Notes under the pieces: generated by a model
The model's input: only the letters and a program-made list of their open reading frames with translations
Databases searched by the model: none
Told to the model about the DNA's origin: nothing
From: Cristatella mucedo
Taxonomy: Eukaryota > Bryozoa > Phylactolaemata > Cristatellidae
Direction: 5' to 3'
Length of the DNA: 64,000 bases
Assembly (NCBI GenBank): GCA_009760855.2
Contig: WPIO01000030.1
Coordinates: 897,001-961,000 of the forward strand
Position numbers and translations under genes: made by a program
In this document: one piece after another, positions 48,020 through 60,000 of the stretch
How the letters are laid out: each line of letters starts with the position of its first letter
Numbering within the stretch: position 1 is the stretch's first letter

Positions 48020-51000
48020 GACTCAAGCCATTTCCTGTGTTCCTCTAACAAACCTTAAATTCTTAAGAGACCGTGCGTTCAGTGTGTTGGCTTCGATCAT
48101 ATTTCCTTTACAGCAAATGTAAAGTGCCTAGAAACAGATTAAATTCTCTAAAGGCATTATAACAAATACACTTTCATCATTATTATTACCATATCTTATA
48201 AGGCTATATTTGCATCCATATCTTATTCATCACCGGATTTTCTAGATCTGAATCGATTGTCCTTAAGAGTGATTCTGCATGCTGACATTCTGCATTTCAT
48301 CACTAATCGATTGGCATGGTTTCTGATAAGCCTGCACAAAGTGCCTAGAAACAGATTTAGTTCTCTTGAAAATATTTTAGCAGACGTCACAGCCTCATTT
48401 GTATAGTAGCAGAAGAGCCTTAATGACTATCATCACTGTTTGCAGTTGGCAATAAAGGATAACCCACTGCAGAATTCGAACCCACGACCTCGGTGGTGAA
48501 GAGCAATCACCTTACCTCTTGGGCTGTCACTGCACATAGGGTGCTGAACAACTTCCTATTATCATAATTCTAATTAGCATTACGCCAGATCATGGACTAA
48601 AGAAGGAAAATATGTTTTAGTTCCAAATTATAGCCTGAGGCAATGCAGATGAGGATAACGTTGGGATGAAGTTTAGCCTGTGTACAATGAGTGCATCATA
48701 TATAACTGAGCACGGACTTGCATGCAGCTTCCGCAAGGGAGTTGTGGCCTTATTTGCTTGAGATAAAGCTAATCATGCAGAAGAACTAGAAACCTTTAGA
48801 GATTTCACTCACGATATTTAAACTGATCAAGTCGGCCAGACCTTGGTCATAAAACGTTGTCTTTTTTATGCTGAGTCATGTTACAGATGGGGTTGTTAAG
48901 TTCTAATCATTGGGCAGCTCAGGCCCCCCCCCCCGATCTTTCAGAAGGCTCGGCATATGAAAACAAGTGTTTGAAAAGCATCGTCCTGACAGGCTAAGTA
49001 GTAGGGAGTGACGGCAGGCAGGGACCTTGGCCTGACTGACTACCAGGAGCTGCCAATCATGTTGGCAGCTCCGGGCCATGGTGCCATTGGGCGAGGGGCA
49101 AGAGCAAGCAGCAACGGTACACAGCTGAGTGTGGAAGTACAGCTGCAATTAAAACCCGACATTCGGAAAAGAAAGGACCAAAATGTGACTGGCCAGAAAA
49201 CGTCCAAGAGTGACTCGAAGTCAAGAGCAAAGTGAGCTAGCTGGCTGGTGTGCTGCAGAAAATCGCTATCCTCACAGCAAGTCATCAGTACCTACCCAGT
49301 ATTTGCAATTGGGACACTTGAAAGTGGCAGCTGCTTTTGGCCGATGGAATTGCTTGTGATATAGTAAATCTGTTGCTGATTTGCAGCGAAACGGACAGAC
49401 TGAACACGGAAAGCGCCGCAGTGCCAAAGCTGCAGCAGATTTGCTCTTCAATTTCTCAACCCCTTTAGCATGCTCATCAGCCGGTAGCGTTGAGCCGTTC
49501 GATGATGCAATCTGGCAGGCAGCAGGCTGCTGCTTCTGGCCCGAGAGTACCAGTGCCCTTTTCTTAGTAGGATTGGTGGCACTGCTGCTTCTATGTTCTG
49601 CCGAAAAAGAAGACACCTGCAGGCCACGTGAATTGTTGCTAAAAAAGAAAGATGTCAACTAAGACTTTTGCTTCGAATTTGGTCATCAAACGTCGCCCAA
49701 GCAAGATTTGCAAGCTACTGAGTGAGTTTTCGTGCAAAGTTAACACACGGTTTCGGAATAATTTAATGTACATAAGAAAGTTCATGAAAAAAAATTAAAA
49801 TATTTGTATAGCGCCCTCAGAGAACTTAATCTCCTCCGAGGCACTTCACATGTGCCTCACACGAAGCACGACCATATCGTTCGTGAGCATGCAACCTCAA
49901 ATTCAACATGCATAATACTAGAGCACACTGCTTGCAATCTCGCTTCGCTGAGTCATTGTAAAATTACACGTCTATGACGTCACTCCCCGAGGTACTGGTC
50001 ATCTTCCCACGTGACGGAAGGACGGATGGACATTTTCATTTTAATTGGCAGGGATATTTAGCTGTAGTCACTGTGTAAGTTCGAATAAGCTTGGCCCTTC
50101 TGTAGAGGGGCAGCATCAAGCAAAGAATCCACTAGAACGTGGCAGCTTGGGCAAGCTGGAAAAACGCTTAGATAATTAAAGCAGTCCAGCTAGTTTGCTA
50201 ATCTAAACTTACAAGCACAGCATAAAAGGTAGCTGGGCCGCTAGAGCAACGAATTGCACTGGTGCAACAAAGCAGGTGACTCGTGCTACCAAGAGGGAGC
50301 ACAAACAGGCCACCAATGAACCGCGGCTCATCCACAGTGAAGTTACATTTTCATACCTTATAATACGTCTTCTGATTAACATTGCGTTTCAAATAGGATA
50401 CGTACTGCAACACCACAGAATTAAGCTTGTAAGCCTTTGCTTAACATTCTCACGAGCACCAAATAATTGGAAATGAGAGTTCAGCAGAAGCAATATACTG
50501 ACCCACAAGCCTTTGTAGCCTAGTGCCAATACCAACCTCATCTACAATGCAATATAAAATGGAGACTAGCACTGAAGTACTCACAGAGCACTAAGTTATA
50601 ATGGATAGTAACTGCACCAACAGTCTAACATGTTCCGTGAGGGCCTTTGTACCTTACACGTTCGGGTAATTCTGATTATAATCAGCAGTTGCAGTGCCTG
50701 CATTACAAACTGTCGCAAAATTGAGAGACGCCAACTACCTGGTCTGTTGTCAAAGGTGTGCACTTAAGCACACAAATCCTCACAGTACGGCTGCCACTGC
50801 TGTGGCTGTAAACTAGTTAAGGTAATAAGAGGATTTCTATAATAATAGGAAATAATAGCAATAGCTGATTTAACATCCTCTTTTGCATAGCAACAGAAGA
50901 GCCTTTACGGCTATCACCACTGCATGCACTGGCAATAAAAAATCATCAACCACAGGATTCGAACCCATGACCTCGGAACCGAAGTCGTGAAAAGCAACCA

Positions 51001-54000
51001 GCTTACCTAGTGTGCCATCAGGGCTCACCTATAACGCCAGGCATCCTGAAGCTATGCGAAGCATGGGAAAATATTTAGAGTACCTTATTCAAGCAATTGT
51101 TGGCCGAGAAAAGTGGATTTAAAGGCTCAAATACTCCGGTTATGGGTCATTAGCAAGATAGAGACCCTATTCAATCTACTTGGCATGTAAAGTACTTTCG
51201 GATGCATCCCTGTTCGATGCTGGTAAAGCAGCACAATAAATCATTTTGTTTGAACACTGTAGAACGACTATTGAGCGACATTGACAGACCGATGAGGTCT
51301 GGTGTTAGGCCTACACCAGTAGCCAAAGGTTTCTCAACTCGAGGTGTACTACAATAGAAGAGACAGCACAGAGCTGGGAACCTCTGTTACTTGCCAGACA
51401 ATTGAGGTCATAAAGAATTGCTGAAAGGTGACATCACGCTAAATGCATACTTACCAACCGTGTTTGTTTTTGGGTAGTCAATGAATATTTTCATATGCTT
51501 TGCATAAAGTTAGAGTGCCTGGCATCATAGAAAACCTTATTATTACACGATTGAGTTTACAGCCACAGCAGTGAGTGTAGATGCCATTAAAAAGCACTTC
51601 TGTATGTGCTTCACTGGTTCTCTATTAAGCATCGAATCGACTTGGAGATCTTCTCTCTGGCTCACAGATCACTTCAAAGCAAACCAGCAACCGCTATTCT
51701 CTAACTCACTCCAACTAATGTCCCACTAGCAAGAGAGTGTAAGTAGAAAATAGACACGAATGTGGAAGGTAGGGACTTGAGAATGGGGAAATAAGCGACA
51801 GTTCGAACAGACGGATATCATCCGATCAGAGAATTCTATGAATTGCCTCATTGGTTAATTCACACTGGAATGGCATGCAGACACACACATGCACATCATC
51901 ATTCTTATTGTCATCATCATAAATTGAATGCCAATACTGGAATATCTAGTGAATGTCAATGCAACAACATGAGTCGACCAGTGAAGCAAATCCTTGAAAG
52001 TGACTAAATTAGAAAAAAGGCACCAAAAGCAACGGTAACTGACCTATCATGAGTGGAACGTGGTGGAGATGTATGCGAATCGGGGTTCTGCTGATCACCA
52101 ATGTCGTCTTGGTTGGCACCAGCTTCCCCAGGCAGGGAAGACGCAGTACCAAGTTTGCTGTTGTCAGCAATGGTGGCGTTGTGGTGAAGTTTAACGTGCT
52201 GATACAGTAGGTGCCGTGCTGATACCCAGTAGTCGCAGTGGTCGCATTTGAGGTCTTTTCCTGGACAGTGTTCGTGGCGTTGCATGTGCTTTGCAAGCAG
52301 GCTCAACTTGTGCGCACGGAAGGCACATTTGGTGCAACGAAAGCGTTTGTGCACATCCGACACGGGGTTGTTAACAGCAGCTCTCACAACCACAACTTCA
52401 ACGATCCTCTGATACAGATTATCTGAGGATGCTGAATCCTAATAAAAAACAGAGCAGTAAACGTAAACACTGATAAGTAGTGCCAAAATTTACCAGAAAA
52501 AAGCAGTGCAGTGAATGCAACATTCATAAGCACTATAAAGAGCAGGGATGTCATCTGCTTAGTAATAACAACATGAAGCAGGATAAGAATTTAGTCTCAA
52601 CTTCTAGCTTTAGTTCATGAGCATTATCAGTTCCATACCCGACCGTGACGCTCCTTAAGATGCCGAAGGACAGCACTTCGCCAGGCTGTCTTCATGTCAC
52701 AAAAGATGCAGCGATAATGTACGCCATCAACTTTCTGATCGTCGACATTGCGATGGGCCTTCTCGCGGATTTTTAAACTGCTCTCCTTCATGCAGATAGC
52801 CGGTGCATAGGCCATATTATGAATCCACCGCCGGTCATCAATGATACTACCGCTATGTTGAGTATGCTTGGACCGTATGTGGTTCTCCATATCCTCATCC
52901 GTATCCGAATAAAACTGGCACCAAGAACACTGGTAGGCATTCTGGTGGTGGCGCCCCTGAAGATAGCACAACATAGACTATTTGTTAAGAGCAAGGAGAT
53001 GATGGTTTGCATGGCTTCAAGTTTTCCAATTAAGAGTGAATAGAGCGGTGCCGGAAGGCGGAAGTTGTCAAGTGACAGAAAGCCAAAAACGCATGCCAAG
53101 CTCTGCAAGATAATCAACTAATCGACAGAATTGTTACAACATTCGTCAATAAATAAGATACCTACGAATGGGAGCAAACTCAACTAAAATGTATGGTATA
53201 CCCTCATAATTCAATGCCAAGCTAAGGTGTGTGATACCACTGGTAAAGCACTACAAAAAATTCCCTCTATTGCAATACCTACATGCAAGTGTGCAAGGAC
53301 AATCTGCCGGTCGCAGTGATCGTAGGCACACCGAGCACAGTGCCATTTCATCTGCTTCGATGCCCCCTTATCCAGATGCAGTGCACTTTGATTGCCGGTT
53401 GCACCTGTGTCCTGCCCAACGACAACTCCCTCACTGCCAGGAGCACTGGCACTGCCAGAGTCGAGCAGAGCAGAGTCGGTGGAACAGGAAGCTGTCTGGC
53501 AGAGTCTCGCTTGAAGATTGTCCACCACAATTATCCCAAAAGCACTCTTGCTTGGATGTCTACACCGAATGTGCCGGCGAATTGCACCTCTCCATCTCGT
53601 AACAAACCCACAGTATTTACACTTGTAGCTTGATGCCTGAAAATGTATGACGGCAAAGAAGCAGGTGAGCAGCAGCAGCTCGCCGCAGAGCTGGCAGCTC
53701 TGACCAACGAGCACTGCAATTCAAGCAGCCAACCAGGGAAGGAGCATGGCACTGGAGAGCGCAGCGCATGCATACCGTGCTGCTACGATATGGGAGATAC
53801 AACGACAAACTGCCTATCGGTCAATTTTTTTATTCCAATTCTACTAGCCGCAAATCGCTTTGTAAGGTGCGGGCACTTTACAGCCACAGGAACTGATTGC
53901 TGATGCGAAATATCTACCGCTGCTAAACAACGAGCTCCACCTCCAAAAAAAAAGTGATTGAATACAGCGACAAAGTGCATGCAGACGCCCACTGGGCTTG

Positions 54001-57000
54001 CTGGTAAAATGGCCGTATATGCGCCTTTGACACAGCTACCTGACATGCATTAGGCTTTGATATACAAAAAACAGTGTGAATGAACGTGTGGAGAATCACT
54101 TACGTTCTTTGCGGCTTTTTCAACAACACCGCTATCTGTGGACTGGAGAGAAGCCGGTGCCAGTGCAAATGCACCCGGAGCATATGCTGAAGGTGCAGAT
54201 GCTACAGGTTCGGACACCACTTGTGCAAGTGGAGCCACTGCCGTTGCAGAAGCAGCCGCTGCACGTGCAGGAGCAGCTCCTGCCGGTGCAGGAGTAGCCG
54301 CTGCTGGTGCATGTGCAGATGCTGCAGGCGCAGCCACTGCAGGTGCTGAGACCTGCAGTGACTGCATGGTCTGGTCACGTGGTCCATCAAGTGCTCGCTG
54401 TGACAAAGAGACCTGCCGATGATAGCAAACACAGCACAGATGAAAGCAAACAAATGTTCCTTGCGAATCCAATTCAACGCTTGATACAGATGCATTGGAG
54501 CAGAGCAGGTAGGACAGAGGGATGGTTGGCTTGGGCACCGACATCGGAATTCCATGTTGTCACTAACATTAAGGGTATGCTACCAGAGCACATTTTTTTT
54601 AAACGGCTTACCTGCAGGTGAACGCACAGAGCAGCTAGGCATGCAAACAACTTACCTCCAAGATGCGAGCTCCGGCAGGATTCCCGTGAACTACGCGGAT
54701 GTGCCTTCCAACGACCCACGATAATTCGGAGCGCATGGAACAGAGAGAACATTGGTAGCGCCCTGCAACAAAGTACGGTGCTTTGAAACCGAGGCAACAG
54801 CACGCACGGGTATTGTGAACTGCCTCTCGTTGACACAAGGTGCAGCCGGCCATTTGTGACCAATCGAAGACAGCTGTGCACGTATGCAACCACTTTAGCA
54901 ATGAGGAAACACTAGTTTGTTTTATGTTTTGTGAGCAAGTACTTGCATCACTCTGCCTACATATTCGACCTAAATAAAAAAAAAAAAAAACATTGTGAGA
55001 TCCTCAACCCAGGAAGCAGCAGGGTGAAGCAACTTGAACCATCTGATCATCTGCTGCTCAAATATGATGCAACGATGAAAGAAGTAGGGATAACGTGATA
55101 GATAAGAAAACAACCATAAATGAGGCCTTACAAAGCATTGAAGGGGCAAGAGGTTGCAGTGCCATCTAAACATCGACTCCAGATATGACTCTATCGGACG
55201 ACTTCAGTCAGTTCAATGTCATGAATTCTCTTAGCAAAACCACAAACTGTCAAAGGAATAATGCCCTTGGAATCACCCGGCAACGCCACAGCTAGAGCCC
55301 CTGAGCCACCGACCATTACAACGTGAAGCCGAAGCAATTTGCTAAGATCCATCGGGTATCACGCCAAACTAAGCTAAGCAAAGCCGCGTGGCTTCAGCCA
55401 GGCACAAGATGCATCAAAATTTGTAAACATGTGTATGTACGTGTGTGGGTGTGCACGTGCAAAATAATTCATTTGTGTAGCATCTTGAGACAACTGAATC
55501 TCTAAACAGGCACTTCACATAAACCGAGAGGTTCAAGCCCACTACCGTGGTCGTTTAAAGCAAGCACCTCAGTCGTTACAATCGAGTACTTTGACCCCTG
55601 TGGCAAACTAGAGCAAAATGTGTTGGGAGGAGAGAGGGAGAGAGAGGGAGATGGAGAGAGAGAGACAGACAGACAGACAAGAAACAGACAGACAGACTGA
55701 GACAGAGACGAACAGACAGAAAGAGAGGGAGAGAGAGTGAGGGGAGAAAGAGTGCTTGCTTACCAAATAGGCCAGACATCTTCTTCATCTTTGCACTGTC
55801 AGGGACAGCTGGTGCTTTTGTCTTACTGCCATGATGACTTGCGGCTTGATGTATCTTCTTCTTGCCAGCCAAAACCGCATTAGTGCTACTGGTGGCAACA
55901 AGATGCTGGACTGCCTCTTGATGAGGTTGAACAGGGTGCACTATAATCCGTGCATCAGCAGAATCTGAGCAAAAGAAGCCAAGAAAACCGAGTTAGAAAG
56001 GCCGTCAGCCGCATGAAGGGCCGATGACCAAAGACAGACAGACTCACCTGGGTGCATAAGTAGGTGCTTGGTCATATTTGACTTCCACTGCGACCGGAGG
56101 CTGCAGACCGAGCACCCAAAGGGTTTGGCCAAGTCGGCTGATTTGCTCGGGTTGCAGTCGGCTACACCGCCTGCAACCTTGGTGCCAGGATACTGCACGG
56201 CCAAATCGGCCTCGCTCTCTCCTGAAACGAGCAGTGATTTTTTTGTTAAGTGAGCCCGATGGCAGCAACCCAGGTTACCAAATCTCCGCAAGTAGAATTG
56301 CGATTAGTTATTTTGCATGGGGCTGCTCTGAAAATAATATAGCGTTTCTATGTCGAAAACGTCATTGACCTGATTCAGGAGCACCACCGTCAGAATCATG
56401 TCGAGCAATCTGAAGAACTATTTTCGCAAGGGCTCCATGAAAGGATTCACACTATGGTTAGCTATGTTGACAAAATAAAATATGTTAGAAATTATGTTAA
56501 CGCAATGGAACTGGTGTGCAAGTTCTTGGAAACATCTGCAGGGAATTTCATTGCCACCCACTGGTCTGAAAAGATTATGGAGGTCCGGAATCGGGGTGCC
56601 AGTGCTCGCCTGGGTGGTATCGCTGATAGTGAGGACGAAGATCCTTACAATATTGGTGCGCCGTTGGCAGGGCATCCGATATGGCGTAGACTCGTGGCAG
56701 AAAAAAGATTATCGGCACAGAAGGTTGTTCCGGGCGTGCAGATACGCTCTCTGGGGCGCCCCAGAGAAGACACCAGCGATTGTCCCAAATCAGCCATCAA
56801 CCTTGGGCTATTTCTCGAAAAAAATGTGCTCAATTTTCGTGATCGATCACTCGATCCTTACCCTGGATCTGGTCGGCCGCTTCGCACTTTCGCAATAAAC
56901 ATCATCATTTTCGAAATCACTGTCTTTCTGCTGACGAATAGAACTCGACGAGCCGGCATTTTTAGCCTATTCGCATATAATTTGAACCAATATTCAGGTA

Positions 57001-60000
57001 GTTATCGCAGTCCGCGCCCAACCGGGTTAACATGGTAACTCGGGTTGCCACCATCGGGCTCAAAAGTCTATCAATCGGCAATGAGTGGGGGGTCCATAAA
57101 CAGGTGATCTCCCACAACCATGCCTATAAGCAGCCAAGGGATCGCCCAGGGGGTGCTACGAGTTTATTGCAAAAAGATGCCGATGACAAAGCCTGCAGGG
57201 CTCCTTAAGGACAGCTTGGTTTGCTTCCATGTTGTTAAATGGCAATCGACATGGTATTGAGTCGTTCTGAGTCAGTACGATTTCGTTGCCAGGGCGATAA
57301 TGTGCATCTGCGAGGCTGCCGACCACGAATGCGACTTGTTCTTCGATGTCAAAGGCACATGCTGCAGACCCATAGACACGGACTGAGTATCCTGAGCATT
57401 AACAAACACGTCACTCCTCTGTTGTCTGAAGTAAAGAAGGACAAAGATCTGAATCCCCAAGAGCTCAAAAGCGAGGAGACGGGCCTTTTTGGAAATTGCA
57501 CTTCACACTTTGACATCTCGAGAAGCATGACCATAAGCCGCTCAGCACAGCCATGTGCAAACCCAAATCTGCGTTTATACAGCAGACTTTCCTCCTGACA
57601 GGCGCCGACTTTCCTTCAAGTTCGGGCGTTTACACGACAGATTTAGTCCTGCCCACGACAGATTTGATGGCCGACTTGGTCCCACCCACAGCCAGTTCTC
57701 TAATCCGGGAGGCTAGTATGAAAGAGGGTTCCCCCAAAAGACACCGAGCCAACACCGGCAGAAGCTAAGCTCACCGCTGCGGTCATCATTGTAGAGTAGT
57801 ATGAGAAGGATATAAATAAAAAGAAGATAAGCATTTTAAAAAAGCTTTTTTGGGAAGAAGAGCAATACCAAGTAATGCTTGGTTACGGGTGTTCGGGTGT
57901 GTTGTTCCAAGTACTGTGAACCTTACCGGTTTGTTGGTGGATTTGATAAACAGACACACCGAGCCTTTTATTGAGAAAAGGCTGAAGCCTTGATTACAAT
58001 GCATAAGCATCCCATATTCAAGGACTTGCTCTGAACGCCTGAATATACCTCGAGCCTACGAACGTCAGCTCTTTTTTGGCCTTCAGGTGGATGCGATGAG
58101 CCCTGGGGATTTGGGTTGGTCAGCAGGACCAACAGGGAGCCAAAAAGTTGACAGATTCTTCTTCTGATGAGTCTGCAGGCTTGGCTCCTCACCCAAAATA
58201 TTACTATGACGTGGTAGCCTAAATCTATGGAAAATCTGTCCAAAATATATCCTGCTGAATCTGCACGAAATCTAGGTGCCATATTCCAGAGTGACCTTCC
58301 ATTAGACGACCGCATCAGCTCCACGAGTCACATCTGCCTACTTTCAGCTACATAACATTGGTTAAATTCTGGCTTGTTTAGACATGGATATCACATCTAA
58401 ATTGGTCCGTGCATTTGTGACAACCGGTCTTGACTTGTGTAACCCACTGATTGCTGGCCTACTGGCATGTGCAATAAGGGGCTTACAGCTTATGCAAAAC
58501 TCTGGAGCTAGGCTTGTCTATCGTGAGTGGCGGAGGTGCCAGATCACATCACTTCTACCGTCGAGACATCGGCTGACTTGTCCACATTTAAAAAAAAACT
58601 AAAAACGCATCTATTTATGACAACATTTAGAGGGTCCCTATGATTCGTCCTTTAGGTTTAGGTGCTTATGCGTGCTGACACTGCCCATACAGCCTACTTA
58701 AGCATGCTGACCCTGTGCATGTCACCCCTAACCACTGCAATGCAATCTCTGTGGGGGGTCACTTGGCTGGGTTTAGGTTGCAGCAGAGGGCACTCTCTGA
58801 GCTTCGATCGTAAGAGGCTGGCTTGGGCATTGTAGGTCGGCTCTAAGTGCATTCGGTGGTCCATAGTGCCTCAAGACAGAAGACAGCTTCGGAATGCCTT
58901 GCAAACACATCTCTCTGAAACTCTGGTACTGATATATTTGTAACTGATATCTTTAATTGCACTCGTTCATCGTTTATGCAAAGCCAGTAATGTCTCTTCT
59001 AGTAGTAAGAAATGCTGTCACCTGCTGTACATCGTACCAGCAGTGGAAGACTGTGTGAGTAAAGTAAAAACCAACTTCGCATGACGGTGTGCTATGCACA
59101 GCGACCATGCAGGAAGTAGTGCAGCATTATTCCCTTGTCAACATAAAACTGAATTTATTCTACAGCAATCCTTCTTTAAATACCGGAAACACTTAAGAAA
59201 TCGCTCGTACTGACAGCTTAACCTTAATAAACACAACAGTTCTTAAGCAACACACGACTAGCCTATGGTTACCCAATGCCTAGTCACCTTATCGGAGCAG
59301 TCTGTGAACTCTCACTGAACGATCTAGCAAGCAAGAAAAAAGAACAGGCCGAAAAAAATTGAGCATATTCTAAGATCAAGCTAATACTGAGCAGAAACAG
59401 CATGAGGCAACATAAAAAGGATCAGAATAAGCAAATATTTTGTGGCCAATATTAGCCAGAAAATATAGCAATAGTAGATGCCTAAAAATTGCTCTAAGTG
59501 GGAGTGGGTGGCATAACAAAGATAAGGTATTTGCAGCATTCGTGACAATGTGTCAGCAAAGGAATAGAGCATGGCGATGGTAAGACACAAACCACAAAGA
59601 ACGAAGGCAACAACTGGGGTGCATATGCGCTCACAGAAGAACTATGTAAGCACCACGGCATTCACGTGAAAATCAGCAACCTTGGTCGGCGCCTCTTTAG
59701 CTTACAGCTCCGCGAATGCATTCATATTACCAATTACAAAAAACAAGGGCCCAGTCGGGTGATATAATGACTTAGTAGCTTTGACAAGAGGACCATTCAA
59801 GGATCTCGTGGAGAGAGCGGGCCTTGCAGATAGTACTACAGTGGCAGCAGTCGCCGATTGGCTAGCAAACGAACAGGCACATTTTTCTGTAACGATTTGA
59901 TTGTGTTTAATCGGTTTTACTAACAATAACAAGATGGAAGTAGACAGAAAAGCACTAACAGAAAGCTATCAGTTCATTCTGACATACAGAAAAAGGACAG

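Noticed and set aside
47200-48185. Twin-primed LINE inversion
   Set aside because: The inverted and sense pieces overlap in element content, so they cannot come from one twin-primed insertion.
54076-54422. Plus-strand Gly/Ala-rich and Gln/Val/Leu-rich frames
   Set aside because: They are shadows of the alanine-rich exon on the minus strand.
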